Of a DNA stretch of 64,000 bases, positions 53,288 to 64,000 are shown piece after piece. The notes under the pieces are model-generated. The model searched no databases. It saw nothing but the letters and a program-made list of their open reading frames with translations, and was not told the DNA's origin. Each line of letters opens with the position of its first letter. Positions within the stretch are counted from its first letter, which is position 1. Source of the DNA: Incurvaria masculella (Eukaryota; Arthropoda; Insecta; Lepidoptera; Incurvariidae); assembly GCA_946894095.1 (NCBI GenBank), contig OX335660.1, positions 14,141,001-14,205,000 of the forward strand, read 5' to 3'. The position numbers and the translations under genes were made by a program.

Positions 53288-53875
53288 GGGAGGTAACAAC
53301 ATTTTTGGTCACGATAAGGTAAATGGCTGAATCTGGGTTCACAAGTTAGAGACCAACCCTCTGATGCTAAATTTGTCGGTCTGCCTGCGCCAAGTGGTTG
53401 CGTTAGCTAGAAAGGCTAAACAAAATAGATTAGTATGTACCACTTATTGTCTGGACATATGTATATCTATTCATTGTACAACAATAACCAGTCGTTTTTT
53501 AATTACAAACTGAAATGTACGTAAAGTAATATCTGTAACCTAAATCGCCTATAACTACTAAATTAAACCAAACATTTGTTCAGTTCATTCAGTTCAGTTC
53601 ATTCAGTTCAGTTCATTGTTCAGTTCATTCAGTTCAGTTCATTGTTGTTGCTAAGCAAGTATTTATTGATACTTTCATGCTGCGTTATTTGCGGTCATTT
53701 ACCTTAACACATTAGTTTTGTAATGTTAACTACTTTTTCAGGCGCCTTATCCATGTAGAGCAACCATTTGGCGCAGGCAGACCGACACATTTAGCTTCAG
53801 AGGGTCGAACCCTTAACCTGTGAACGCAGTTTCAGCCATTTACGTTATCGCTACCATTTTTGTCGCGACCTCCTA
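53288..53875 (-). mobile_element. Inverted-repeat element F, copy F3
   Basis: Termini GGGAGGTAACAACATTTTTG and ACCATTTTTGTCGCGACCTCC. The inner GTCGGTCTGCCTGCGCCAAG and CATTTGGCGCAGGCAGACCG arms are inverted. Reverse orientation to F1 and F2. It contains a local minisatellite. Confidence 0.8.
53577..53645 (+). repeat. Minisatellite TTCAG/TTCAT inside F3
   Basis: Alternating TTCATTCAGTTCAG units, with a ~37-bp segment itself duplicated. Absent from F1 and F2. Confidence 0.85.
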
Positions 53876-54029
53876 GTCTATTCGGAGCGTTAACCATGTC
53901 GCGGCTTATTACTTTAAAAACACACAATTTTACTCAAACCACACTACATTCACGCGTAATCTCTTGAGCGGAGAACCGCGACGGAGCGTTCCTCCTCGTA
54001 ACACGGGAGGTTAAGAGATCTGGAGCGGA
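53876..54029. other. No feature recognised
   Basis: GC-richer spacer without supported ORF. Confidence 0.4.
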
Positions 54030-54960
54030 GTGGCCGGGAGCCGGTCTAGACTGGAGCGAACGGCGACTCCTTTTGAGTGGTAACGCTAAGCCGAGTGCAC
54101 TTAGTGCGGAATAACATGAAGCTACTTGAGCTAAGTTGTCACAAGAGCAACGCGAAAGCGCCGCCGCCGCGCAGGGATGTCAACGCTCGCGTTTGTCGAT
54201 AAACTAACCCTTCTCGAAGAGGTGGATTGGAAAAAATATATTGGAAAAAGAGTAACTTAAAAGCAACGCCACTGCGTAGGGATGTAAACGCATACATTTA
54301 ATAAATACGCTTACCATTTTTGAATTGGTATTGGACATTCGGAGAAATGGAAAATTCTAATCGAGACTGGAGCGACCAGGGAATCTTTTTGAGTGCTAGA
54401 CGTCGAGTCGACTTTAGTCAGTCAGCGTGTTTGCGTCCACTGCTGGACATACGCCTCTCCCATTTTCCTCCAGTCCTCCCGGCCCAGTGTGCACTTAGTG
54501 CGCAATAAAATGATTCTACTTGAGCTACTTATTGTCACAAGGGTAACGCGAAAGCGCCGACTTCTCCGCAGAGGGATGCTAGCGCGAGCGTTTTATCGAT
54601 AAACTAAGCCTTCTCGAACAGTTGAATTTTCAAGAGGGCAATATTTTAGCTTGTCTAGCTGATTAGCTCAGATCTTGACCCAGAGTCAAATAATCGATAA
54701 ATGAAAAGACTGTCAGGAATACGATTGAGATATATAGAGAAGTTTTATCATTATAACCTGTCTCGAAGAGGTTGATTTGGAAGAAAATACTGGAAAAAGA
54801 GTGACTTAAAAGCAATGCCACTGCGTAGCGATGTAAACGCGCACTTTTAATAAATACGCTAACCATTTTTGAATTGGTAGATTTTCAAGAGTGCAAGATT
54901 TAGCACTTAGACCAGATGATGAGTGCGCTTTCGATACCTAGCGACCTATAACTTATGCTG
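54030..54960 (+). repeat. Decayed tandem array with nested sub-repeats
   Basis: Two ~400-bp units (about 54040-54413 and 54490-54900) share GTGCACTTAGTGCG, ACTTGAGCTA, TTGTCACAAG, GCAACGCGAAAGCGCCG, TCGATAAACTAA and GCCACTGCGTAG. Within a unit, AGCAACGC...GGGATGT.AACGC recurs about 105 bp apart. GACTGGAGCGA occurs at 54049 and 54365. An RTE fragment sits between the two units. Confidence 0.65.
54414..54487 (-). pseudogene. RTE LINE 3' end fragment (~70 bp)
   Basis: The minus strand encodes EDWRKMGEAYVQQWT-like codons and ends with ACACGCTGACTGAC, the 3' end seen in the RTE copies at 35-36 kb and 48 kb. Both ends are cut. Confidence 0.8.
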
Positions 54961-56585
54961 TGATAAATTATTAAACGAAAATACAGTCACGAAACCCATA
55001 AAATTGAGGGATAAAAGATGGCAAAGGTGAGCAGCGCCTGAACGGTGATGCGCGAGTATTGTAATTAATTTTGTTAATGGTGACGCCATTACTGTTTTTC
55101 CATTTATTTGAAGTCGGACATCTGCATCGAAGCAATTTAATCAGACTTTGAAAATGAGCAAAATATTTTGGTCTGGAAATTCGTCTGAAAATGGATGGAT
55201 GTAAGTCCGCTTCTTAGCTGTACTACATTGCTGTTTTTATCTTTTTATTTGTACAAAGTACATAATACATTTAACATGTCAATGAATAAAGCGTGAAATG
55301 TTAATGTAAGCAATAACTAAATAAAATAAAGAAGAAAACATCCGATTCAAAATTAAATGAAGTGATGAAAACTCATTGTTCAAATACTTTTGGCATGTAC
55401 TGCACATTACTTCTGAGACAAAAATAAAAATGGTTTCCAAAAAAAATCTTATCATTGAGATTTTTAAACTATTATGGATTTTAAAACCAGTAAACTTTAG
55501 ATACTTCCGATTAGCATGTATTAAAATGCCCACGAGTTAAAATATATATCAGAGACAACGACTCCTAGATCGACAACGAGACATCACTGCGCCCTGCTGC
55601 GGAGCGATCAATGTTACGTGGTACAGGTTTACAGCTGGAAATTAAAACATCTGGACAGCAATTGAGAGCACCGTCTACATGCATGGTCATGGAGGTCGAT
55701 AATGGACTCTGTTCAATGGAGCGAAGGGTCAAATTACAATGACAATGATTGAACTTTGCGTTCCTGGCGAGAGTGCATCTTTAATAAGTCGAAATTAAAC
55801 TAGCTGCGCGTGCAAGACAGCTTAGCTTTGCAGCCTTTTAACAGCGTTTTAATATTTCTTATGCTAATACCAAGTCTTTTAAAACTGACTTGTCTTTTAA
55901 TGTTGCCAGATATGGATCACGATGGCCAAAATCACGTCTGCTGTTATCGCCATAGCGCGGGGCGCAACTAGCCTCTTTGGGAGCCAATGCAAAAAAATAA
56001 CTTAAGTGCCACCATGAAATCTATCTTAATAGTCTTAATAACCTAATCAGGATATTACACGTTTATGCTATTATACTATAGGAGCTTAATAATTTATACT
56101 AAAATGGTTATTTTTTTGGCCCCTTGAATCAGCGGTGTTTAGGTAAAATGTCCAAAAACTTGGTGAAGTGACAGGTGTGTGAGTGTCACACATGTACTGA
56201 GATAAGAAATACAGATGTGAACCCAGGCTTTGACAAGAAAAGCTTTCTTCTTGTCACTAGACCACTCGCTGGATATGTGCCTGGCGAGACGTGGCAAGAG
56301 TTGAATTTAATATATATCCATAGATATAATCCTAAGCGACAGGTGTGTGAGTTCGCTCAAAGGAAATATGAAAAGAAAAGCCCACGCATCGTTATACCAT
56401 TGATATCAGAACACATACACACTATCTTTCACTAACACGCCCTTTACTTCTTTCACTCACACATACACACACATCACACATAAGCATCCTAACGATCGAC
56501 ACGCTCTGTGATGTGCAAACGATCTCTCATGATGCAGAGAAAAATAAGTTCGGGGAAGAGAACACCAACAAATAATCTTAACTAA
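54961..56585. other. No gene recognised
   Basis: AT-rich. The frames at 55279-55533 (minus) and 56175-56435 (plus, 86 codons) have no recognisable motif. Confidence 0.45.
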
Positions 56586-56831
56586 TCCATACTAATATTA
56601 TAAATGCAAAGTAACGCTGTCTGTCTGTTCCGTTTTGACTCTTAAACCGCAGAACCAATTTTGATGAAGGAGAAGGACATAGGGTACATTTTGTGGCGAA
56701 CATTAAAGTCGAAGGGGGTGAAATAGGAGATGAATGTTTGCGTGGAAAACTCATATAAAATCCAAGATATTTTTAACCTGGCGTCAGTCCAGAACGGCAC
56801 TAAACCGAGCGGAGCCGGGTACCTAACCTAG
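56586..56831 (+). mobile_element. Non-autonomous Helitron, 246 bp
   Basis: 5' TCCATACTAATATTATAAAT after an A. Internal GTCTGTCTGTTCCG and GGTGAAATAGGAGATGAATG. 3' ACCGAGCGGAGCCGGGTACC then TAACCTAG before a T. A compact full-length element with no ORF. Confidence 0.8.
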
Positions 56832-56832
56832 T

Positions 56833-57067
56833 AATACAATAGATGTGAAAGTGAGTTTCTTTGTCAGGAAGTTTTACATACACGCTGTCAGGGGTAAAGA
56901 AAAGGACTTTAGCCACCTTTAATCAAGAGAAAAGGACTGTTCCCGAGGGATAGAAAAGCCCGCTGTAACAACTCAGACTACTGACACGAATAAATTGCAA
57001 CACGATGCCTGGAGTATCGAAAAAGGTAATCTTATTTAACTCCAGCAAAGCTCCGGGCAAAAGCTAG
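56833..57067 (+). mobile_element. Second Helitron-like element abutting the first
   Basis: It begins AATACAATAGATGTGAAAGT, close to Helitron 5' sequence, and ends CCAGCAAAGCTCCGGGC then AAAAGCTAG before a T. The middle is diverged. Confidence 0.4.
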
Positions 57068-57340
57068 TGACCTGATTTACTTCTAACGTCATACAACGTA
57101 CAAAACTCGCTGAAAACTGCAATACATTTGCAGTTTTCTTATTATAATACATTTATGTATGTCGTAAAATACATTATGTATGTCTAGGTATGCGTATTTG
57201 ATCCCTTCTTAACCCTCAGCTTCATACAATATTGCTTATTCTAATATTTAATTTCAAATCTTCTTGCTAGTACACTTGAGAGCTTTCAGGTAAGTCTGAA
57301 TATAAGATTGTTATTGTGCTTAAATGTCTAGTTTTAAATT
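57068..57340. other. No gene recognised
   Basis: AT-rich spacer. Confidence 0.5.
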
Positions 57341-58195
57341 GTAGCGTCCGCCGCGCCGCCTTATGACGTAACGATACCAGGGGCGAGATTATCTTTTTGC
57401 ATTGAGTGCGAGACAAGGACGCAACGGCATCGCTCCCAGCAAGGTGCGAGCGAGATGCTGCACCGGATCTCGGCACTGGTGCACAAACAGCGCCGTTTGA
57501 GTTAAATTCGTTAGACACAAGACAAGGACGCAACAGCAGCGCTCCCAGCAAGGTGCAAGCGAGATGCTGCACCGGATCTCGCCACTGGGGCCTTAGCGAC
57601 GCCGATTGGGAATGTCGAAACACGCGGCAATCCTCCGCCGCGCCGCCCGCGGGACACGGGCAGAAGCGGGCAGCACCTTGAGACGCACGGTCGCGCCACG
57701 TGCTCCGACGAGTGCGGGTCCCGAGGCCGCGGAGTCAGGCGACATGAACAAAATGTGAAAACTTTCGCTCCCAAAAGTTGGTTGAGCTGTCCGCGTACCA
57801 CCCTTCGCGAATATCGGTGCGCCCGCCGTGCCGCCGTGTTCCGTATCCGTGTGAGCAGCCGGGCGTGATCTACTTCGAGGCCACACCCACGCCTTCCGAT
57901 GTCTTCAGCCCGTGGACCAGCAGCCACAGCTTCCGCCGTGCCCTGTCACAGTCGCCGGCCCGACATCTTCAACACGTAGACCCACCACCACAGCGTCGTC
58001 GTACGCCTGCTGGATCCCCGCACGGTACCTATACTCTAACGCCAGCCCCCCCGTAGAAATCTACGATGAAACCGCAAAGAGCGTCTATCAGGACCACCCA
58101 TTGAAGCAGGACACCGCCCATTCGACTACGCACGACCTCGGACCCACCCCGAGCTCCCGGCATGGAACCCCGGCCATTTGGATATTAGGTTAGGC
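57341..58195. other. CpG-rich block, possible exon or promoter region, unresolved
   Basis: The longest GC-rich stretch of the window. Overlapping frames of 92-138 codons exist on both strands (57267-57623, 57511-57927 minus; 57778-58056, 57912-58193 plus). They are Arg/Ala/Pro-rich and mutually exclusive, with no recognisable domain. It contains a direct repeat (57412-57480 and 57521-57589). Confidence 0.4.
57412..57589 (+). repeat. Direct repeat, two ~69-bp copies 109 bp apart
   Basis: GACAAGGACGCAACGGCATC to GATGCTGCACCGGATCTCGG at 57412-57480 recurs at 57521-57589 with only a few differences (GGCATC/AGCAGC, GCGAG/GCAAG). Confidence 0.9.
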
Positions 58196-58969
58196 TAAGG
58201 CCGTGTTAGAACACCGCCCTGATTGTTAATTATTTATAGTCTTCTTTGTGCTTCTAAATATAGGCTATTTTAGGTAGATGGTTAGATCGCCACAGCCCAA
58301 TTTTCTTAATTTGTAGGTGTCTTAAATAGGACAATGCCAGGGTGTATTTTTGATTGTCTGTTTGTGTTTTGTGCCTCAAATGGTCTATAATTTATTACAT
58401 CTTTTTTGTACCTACTGTAGTCTGTTAATTCGCTATTCATCGATTCCCTACAAATTCACCCATTCCCAACCTGTGAACAGCCTCCCCCACACGCTGCAGA
58501 GCTGCCACCAAGTACATTCATGAGATCCCTCCTCTACACATCACACTTTATACACCGGCGTAACCACCTGGATATCTTGTAGCCTAATTAAATTACAACG
58601 AACCACCGGAAGATCCCTGGGCCCTTGAAACCCTATATATGTCTGTCGGTCTGTCCGTGGCAACCACTCCTACTTACTCATTTCTTCTAATGCATCACAC
58701 CCTTTAAATTAACAAGGCTACAAAATGTGCTTCGATATATCTAGGCACGTAGTTTCAAACAAAGAGCTAGGAAAAGTAGCTCGAGTTCTTTATTAGTGAA
58801 CGATTTTTTTCGTACTATTAAGTTATGACCCGTGCCAATGAAGTATTTACGATTGAAGAGTGTTTTTTGCAAATAGCAACATACTATTATCCTAACGCAG
58901 AAATTAATTGTGCACCAGGAACTATAAAAAAATGTGCACCGTCCCTGCTCCGTCATAAAATAGTTATCA
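58196..58969. other. No gene recognised
   Basis: The minus frame 58741-59151 overlaps the LINE fragment but is out of frame with its RT motifs. Confidence 0.45.
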
Positions 58970-59034
58970 TTATCTTTTTTGCTCACATTGCTCATTAACT
59001 GCATGCATAAAAACTTGTATGAGGGTAGATAACA

Positions 59035-59395
59035 AAACAAAACAAATTTTTTGGGGAAGTGCCTTGTGCCAGACCCGGTCAATTGCTTTCGCGATATCCA
59101 GGCCGATAGCCATACCTTCGCCATGATTTTCGAGCGCATCGCCCATCTCATATGAGACGTAGACTAGGAGATCCCCAGCAGAACGAATGGGACGAAAGCC
59201 ATATTGATGATCGTTGAGGAGATCATTGCTCTTTAGATACTTCATCAACTGAGAGTTAATGATGCGCTCCATCACTTTGCAGAGAAGAGAGGTAATGGCT
59301 ATGTGACGGTAGCTGGCCGGGTCTGATCGATCGCCTTTTTTAGGCACGGGCGAAACATTGGCCGATTTTCAAGCTGCAGGCACACATCCAGTGGA
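59035..59395 (-). pseudogene. Non-LTR retrotransposon reverse transcriptase fragment
   Basis: Minus strand. ANVSPVPKKGDRSDPASYR opens the RT domain, followed by ITSLLCKVMERIINSQLMKY (residues 18-37 of the 59347-58970 frame), QYGFRPIRSAGDLL (48-61) and motif A LDIAKAIDRVWH (83-94). Motif A keeps the catalytic Asp (D84) but has Ile for the usual Phe at 89. Just after HKALP the frame runs into unrelated AT-rich sequence, so motifs B and C (YxDD) are gone. Family: LINE of the jockey/I/R1 group; exact clade unresolved. Confidence 0.85.
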
Positions 59396-59782
59396 GTACG
59401 ATAAGGGGTAATGGGGGTTAAGGGGGGCTAATTCTGAAGTAAATTTCTTCAAAACCAAAAAACTTAAAGCTGTTGTTCTATTCAGAACTGCGGGTAAACA
59501 GCGCGCGAAAGAATATTTGTTTCTTTTGTAAAAAAAATCACTTTGTGTTTTCTTAATTAAACCATTCGTTATTTAGCCTTGAAAGCAATTTTTTGATGCC
59601 TTAAATATTAATATTGAAACTGAATAAGTAATAATGACTTTTCTTTTGTGTATAACTTGTTTGATGACCTTTGAAAGAATGATATACTCCTATAAAAATA
59701 TATATAAAAATGCTTGAAGGCGTATGGATATAATTTAAGATAGAAAAAAAAACAAAAACGTCCAAACGAGGTTTCAGTTGAT
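59396..59782. other. No gene recognised
   Basis: G-rich run GGGGGTTAAGGGGGGC near 59413. Otherwise AT-rich. Confidence 0.5.
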
Positions 59783-60057
59783 TTATTTAAGGTGCAAAAT
59801 TTCAGAAAAATATTTCTTAATTTGACCGAGAAAACATTCACGCATTAATGTATGGAACTTGTACACCTCATTATCCTCTGAACGGATGCCATCTTCAACG
59901 GCAGGGACAGCACCGAGCTGGCGGGCCGCCAGCCGAGACGGCAGGCTCTGTTCGAGACCTGCCTCAAGTTGATAATAAAAAGCAGAACGAGCGCTGCCCA
60001 ATTGTCCCCTTCGCCACGGCACGGACAGTAGCGGTGGGTGCACGCTGGCATACATAA
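59783..60057. other. GC-richer island open in several frames
   Basis: The minus frames 59783-60157 and 59845-60051 and the plus frame 59848-60057 are all open over the same DNA. None matches a family I recognise, and being open in three frames weakens each. It might be a small exon. Confidence 0.3.
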
Positions 60058-60124
60058 TTATAGGCATAGAAATATGATAGTAGGAAAAAATGGCTAATGT
60101 CATACAAGTGTTTTTGTTTTTATT

Positions 60125-60530
60125 CAACCTGACTGATGGATGGCTAATACCACACAACTACCGTCATGATATTAGCCCATTCCCGAAGGAATTAGGTGCC
60201 ATGCCAAGACCTTCCGTTTATGAGCAGGGCTACATTGAACTGGATGGAAAACACGAACAATTTTTCATTGCCGCTTCAACCATCTTTTATAACAATGCGA
60301 TGGTACCAGCCCGGGCGGGTTTAAACCCTACCACCTAGTAGGGAAAGGGGACCTACAGTTTTACATGGATTCCGAACCATGGAGCAGCTCTAATTCGTGA
60401 CGAAATGCACTTATCGAACTCAGAAGAGAAAGAAAGTGGTGCATGTCGAGGAGAGGAATTGAACCCTGACCTCTGGTACGCTAAGCCAGTCCCCGCGCCC
60501 GTAGCCTAGTGCTATGAGCCGCTCAAGAAA
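60125..60530 (-). mobile_element. SINE family A, copy A16 (near full length)
   Basis: Minus strand head GAGCGGCTCATAGCACTAGG (with a small insertion), B-box GGGTTCAATTCC, full body, end at GCCATCCATCAGTCAGG. A ~13-bp deletion (CAATACACCACA block) is visible at about 60179. Confidence 0.85.
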
Positions 60531-60536
60531 AACAAA

Positions 60537-60832
60537 ACCGGCCAAGTGCGTGTTGGACTCGCACACGTAGGGTTCCGTACCATCGTAAAAGATTAAATAC
60601 AAAAAAATCACGTTTTTTGCATGGGGGCCCACTTTAATTTAAATTATTTTATAATCTTACCTATTTGTTTTTATAGCGGCAAAATAAATACACAATCTGT
60701 GAAAATTTCAGCTGTCTATCTGTTACGGTTACTGAGATACAGCCCTGTGACAGACGGACGGACGGACGGACGGACAGCGGAGGCTTAGTAATAGGGTTCC
60801 GTTTTCACCCTTTGGGTACGGAACCCTAAAAA
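60537..60832 (+). mobile_element. Interspersed repeat B, copy B7 (full length)
   Basis: From AACCGGCCAAGTGCGTGTTG through GGGTTCCGTACCATCG, TATAGCGGCAAAATAAATAC, a GACG x4 core, to GTTTTCACCCTTTGGGTACG and GAACCCTAAAAA. The best reference copy for family B here. Confidence 0.85.
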
Positions 60833-61434
60833 GTGTTTTGCAGGAATCATAAAAGTCCACAGACGTTTAACGGAAAAATACCTTTTCATATAGATACACG
60901 CTCTACAGAAAATGCGCTTGTAACGAAACTGAGAAAAGGCTGCCAAGCATCTTCTAAGCTATCAGAATTTACATGACGCTCCCACACAAATAGCCAAGTG
61001 AATCCTAGGACAAGGAGAGTGAAGGGATATGGGAACTTGCCTATTTGGAAACTTCATACTGAAACAGCACATAAACACTGTCTAAAAGGTTATCTCACCA
61101 CATTATCTTTATTAACAAGTCTTAAGTGTTCCGTAAGTCCGCCGATAGTTAAAAATAACCAACCCTATCAGGGTATCAAAGATATTGTTGGAGCTTTGAC
61201 ATAAATTCGAGTGTGTTTACATGACCGCATCACTTACCTGAAGGATTCTTTCAGCGTTCCTTTTCAAATGGAAAACCAACCTGAAACAAGATAATTACTC
61301 ACATTATTCACTTGTCATGATAAAATGAATGTACCGAGTTTGAATCCCTGCGAAAACGTATGCAAGCATTTTCACCGAAGGTAAAAATACAGTAACATAA
61401 GACTGCAGAGTTTTTTTTCCTTGTATTCATGTAA
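60833..61434. other. No gene recognised
   Basis: The plus frame at 60998-61204 lacks recognisable motifs. Confidence 0.5.
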
Positions 61435-61535
61435 CTGGACATGTATAGCTAATACCACACATATTTTCATGATATAAGACCAACACAGGCATCATGCCAG
61501 TATCTTCCTTTCATTGCGGGGCTAAATTGAGCTTG
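61435..61535 (-). mobile_element. SINE family A 3' fragment (A17)
   Basis: GGACATGTATAGCTAATACC, TTTCATGATATAAGACC and ATCATGCCAGTATCTTCC match the distal body on the minus strand. J3 follows directly. Confidence 0.6.
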
Positions 61536-61540
61536 GGAGT

Positions 61541-62064
61541 TTACCATGGTTAGTTAACTCGCCGGGTGAAGAGGCATGACAGCGCTTAAATCTGACGTTT
61601 AGTTGCATTTAGTACCACGCTAACTGTCAATCAACGTATTGTTAGCGTTAGACTTATTTTCACAATTTATATCAACTTAAGGTTATATTATTTAATTTAC
61701 CCCGATAAAATCCCCTGGATTATGATCTTTTTCCAATGGCAATATTCCTTTTAATAAGGAATCGGATGTGCTCATTGGGGCAACACAGAGAGAGGAACGC
61801 CATTCGAGTCAGGTGACGGTGCAACGAGAACAGGTTAAATGAGCCGTGTAAAAAGAAGAGGTTATCTAAGCCTAAGTTTTGAAATATATTTTGTTTGTAT
61901 TGGGTTAATACTTCGTATTTATTGCTATCCAGACGCTCAGCTATTTTTCGGCCAAGAGAACTGTAATTTGTCAGCATGGTACGAAATGGAACTAAACGTT
62001 AGATTTAATCAATCTTTTGTCTGTTCACCTGCTATTCACCTGGCGAGTTATTTACAACGGTAAG
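61541..62064. mobile_element. Palindromic MITE J, copy J3, long form
   Basis: Left arm TTTACCATGGTTAGTTAACT, GACGTTTAGTTGCATTTAGT; right arm AATGGAACTAAACGTTAGAT, CACCTGGCGAGTTATTTAC. About 330 bp of non-J sequence lies between the arms, unlike J1 and J2. It could be a later insertion or a longer ancestral form. Confidence 0.6.
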
Positions 62065-62744
62065 CTCTAGACAGAAAACACAGAGACTTCAAATTATTCG
62101 CTGGCAAGTGACAGCTGTCTTTTCATTGATCATTTTTTTTAAATATGTTTATACCTACCAGGCAAACTTGTTGGTTGCCAGAGACTTACGTGCCTACCAT
62201 TAAATCTATAAAATACAGCTAGTCCGAAGTGAATTCCATATATAAAAAATGAGATAGAACGTTCAAGGTTACCCTAACGAAGGGGTAGTCTTCGAGCACT
62301 CTTTATCCACCGGCGGCGAAGGCTGTTGCGCTGACGATAGGCAAAGGGGTGAGACGGGGTGGACTGGGGTGCATCTTTATGAATTATTGAACAGAGCGTT
62401 CCTCTCGCAGCTTGACCTCGATACAGCGCAGTCGATAAAAATCTCCTAAGTGTGCAATGCGATACAGAATATTGCTTGAATACGTGTCGGATCACTAAAA
62501 AAATATAAAATAATACGACCTACACAAATAGTTGGATGTACCTTGAACGCGTGTAGTTCTAGCGAAATATGGAGAAAACATTAAATGGAACATAAGAGCT
62601 TCCTGCAGTTATAAATCCATTTTAATGAGAAGAATATGTTTTTCAGCGGAGTTCTTGGACTTATGTTTCTAGTAGTAGGATTATATGTAGAATTGTACAT
62701 ATAATCTTTGATCTGCAGAGAGGATATACAGCTCGCAAGATTAG
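62065..62744. other. No gene recognised
   Basis: A slightly GC-rich patch at 62300-62400. The minus frames (62274-62495, 62581-62793) lack motifs. Confidence 0.5.
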
Positions 62745-63208
62745 CGAAATATAAACATTTTTTTGATAAAAACAGCCATATCGTTGCGTTCATGCTCCCG
62801 CTGCGGAACTTCGAAAGCTATATCGAGGGCAAATCAAAGATCGCATCAAAAAGTCTGGGAGTCCGCAGCAGGGTGTGTCAGAATTTCACGCAGGACGAAA
62901 ATCTACGTAAAATCTACAAGGCGCAGATGTCTTGCGTAGAGTATTGTTCGAATTTGTGATGCGGTTCAGCTAAGTACCTGCTTGACTCCACGGATTCTCT
63001 AAGTCCGAAGGGACGTAAGGTATCTCTCTGTGTTCAATCGTGTTCGTGGTCTTAGGAGCTGAATAACGTCATCACTCCATCCCCTATCCACGAAGGAAAT
63101 TCACAAATTCCCTGTCGACATTCTCGAGTTAGGACCAACCGATCCTATTTATCTTTTATTTGTAGTGTTGGCAACTGGAGAACGCACCTTCTGTCGAAGC
63201 ATTTCCGC
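62745..63208 (+). pseudogene. LINE ORF2 C-terminal remnant (jockey-like)
   Basis: The plus frame 62708-62959 contains FESYIEGKSKIASKSLGVRS, then RKIYKAQMSCVEYCSNL, the conserved segment after the RT palm in jockey-type ORF2 proteins. Further blocks (LSPKGRKVSLCVQSCS, TPSPIHEGN, IPCRHSRVRTN) continue in shifted frames to about 63200. Stops and frameshifts mark it as dead. MITE C5 begins at its decayed 3' end. Confidence 0.75.
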
Positions 63209-63709
63209 TTAAGGTGGCCCAACCCGGCGGGCCTAACTCATTCGCGGTCACGGTACAAAACCGTGCTGTTGCGCTCTGGGACCTTCTCTGTTTCAAAGAA
63301 TAAGACAGCCTCCGTGATGAGGAAGATGCAACATGCCCACAAAAAAGACAATGTGCATAGTGTATGATTTGGTAAGATTTACGAAAATTTTAATTTCAAA
63401 ACGACCACGTAAAAGTAAACCACGACCGCTGTAGTCAAAAATCTAACAAAAACCAAATAGATCATAAATCTTAATTAAATAAGCTATGTCTGATGACTAA
63501 TCTTTTTACGATGTTCTTACTTTATCATTGCGTAATCCACCTCCAAAGTTATTGTATAAAACGCGCGAAAAATTCGAACTTTCGGACCTTATAACTTTGA
63601 AACCAAACACAATTTTACAATGCCAAAATTTTGGATCTCTGACAACAAATATGGGCGTGATCTTCTTTCCCCTTTTGTATGGGGAGATGAGCGGGATGGG
63701 CCACCTTAA
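63209..63709 (-). mobile_element. TTAA-type MITE C, copy C5 (AACCCG subfamily, internal deletion)
   Basis: 501 bp with TTAA at both ends (63209-63212, 63706-63709). Ends GGTGGCCCAACCCG and CGGGATGGGCCACC, hairpin GCACGGT-type retained as CACGGT...ACCGTG. About 46 bp are deleted after ACAATGCCAA relative to C2, at a short microhomology. The frames at 63506-63839 are element sequence. Confidence 0.85.
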
Positions 63710-64000
63710 GTAAACTTGGGGCCACGGTGTGAAGAAGCACCTGGCTGGATTTGCAGCCCCTGTGAAAGTTCGAACGCCCATGGGCGTTCCTGGGTATCGC
63801 TTTGAGGACTGGGGAACGCCACCTAATAACGCTATACAAAAATATTATATTTAAGTGTTAACGTTTAGCGGAAATCTGCGTGTCCGTTATGGCTTTGCCC
63901 GGTAAAATAGAAGCTACACGGATTTAATTGAATTGGTTGTTAAGACTGTTAATGGCTATCGACCTTAAGACCATCAAACAAAAACAACAAAAACGTCAGT
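63710..64000. other. No gene recognised; short palindrome
   Basis: GAACGCCCATGGGCGTTC at 63772-63789 is a perfect 18-bp palindrome. No other support. Confidence 0.5.

Noticed and set aside
57511..57927. 138-codon minus-strand open frame
   Set aside because: Arg/Ala-rich translation typical of CpG-rich DNA, contradicted by long open frames on the other strand over the same bases.
59783..60057. Gene exon
   Set aside because: Open in three frames on two strands and without recognisable product, so listed only as a low-confidence island.

Overview
This window is a repeat-dominated, gene-poor stretch of an arthropod nuclear genome, most likely a moth or butterfly. The grounds are its AT-rich composition with scattered CpG-rich islands, an interstitial array of the insect telomere motif (CCTAA/TTAGG), remnants of non-LTR retrotransposons of RTE and jockey/CR1 style, Helitron ends of the form seen in Lepidoptera, and a repeat with a GGAC microsatellite core and a GTTCCGTACC motif that I know as common in lepidopteran introns. 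Nothing looks bacterial: there are no operons, and no open frame is an intact gene of a recognised host family. Family letters (A to K, S3) are labels used only here.

Layout. 0.4-7 kb: SINE family A copies (one split by a LINE) and CpG-rich blocks. 7-12 kb: LINE remnants, inverted-repeat element F1, SINE S3, and two foldback elements E1 and E2, the second with a telomere-repeat array in its hairpin loop. 12-25 kb: SINE A4, element J1, paired hairpins, a candidate Pol II core promoter near 14.6 kb, TTAA element C1, tRNA-like SINE K1, a candidate terminal exon on the minus strand at 23.1-23.3 kb and a Helitron end beside F2. 26-39 kb: a dense accumulation of SINE A, elements B, C, I and K, Helitrons, an RTE LINE split by a SINE, and a duplicated flank-plus-SINE block. 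40-43 kb: a 36-bp perfect palindrome, then a five-unit tandem array (about 417 bp per unit) with a dimeric higher-order period of exactly 836 bp. 43-57 kb: more A, B, I, J, F and LINE remnants, including a LINE whose 3' part is split by an intact TTAA element, and a decayed tandem array at 54-55 kb. 57-64 kb: a CpG-rich block with a direct repeat, LINE RT pieces, SINE A16, B7, J3 and C5.

The elements do not form a pathway. What ties them together is layered insertion, which gives a relative chronology: A11 is younger than I1, A12 is younger than its RTE host, C4 is younger than its LINE, and the LINE at 5.7-6.3 kb is younger than SINE A3. The most unusual observations are SINE A bodies joined to two kinds of Pol III head (tRNA-like and 5S-rRNA-like), the 836-bp dimeric array ending in an inverted copy of its own edge, matched terminal-repeat subfamilies of the TTAA element, and the telomere-filled hairpin loop. 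All calls come from reading the sequence and comparing copies by eye; element ends are approximate unless exact bases are stated.
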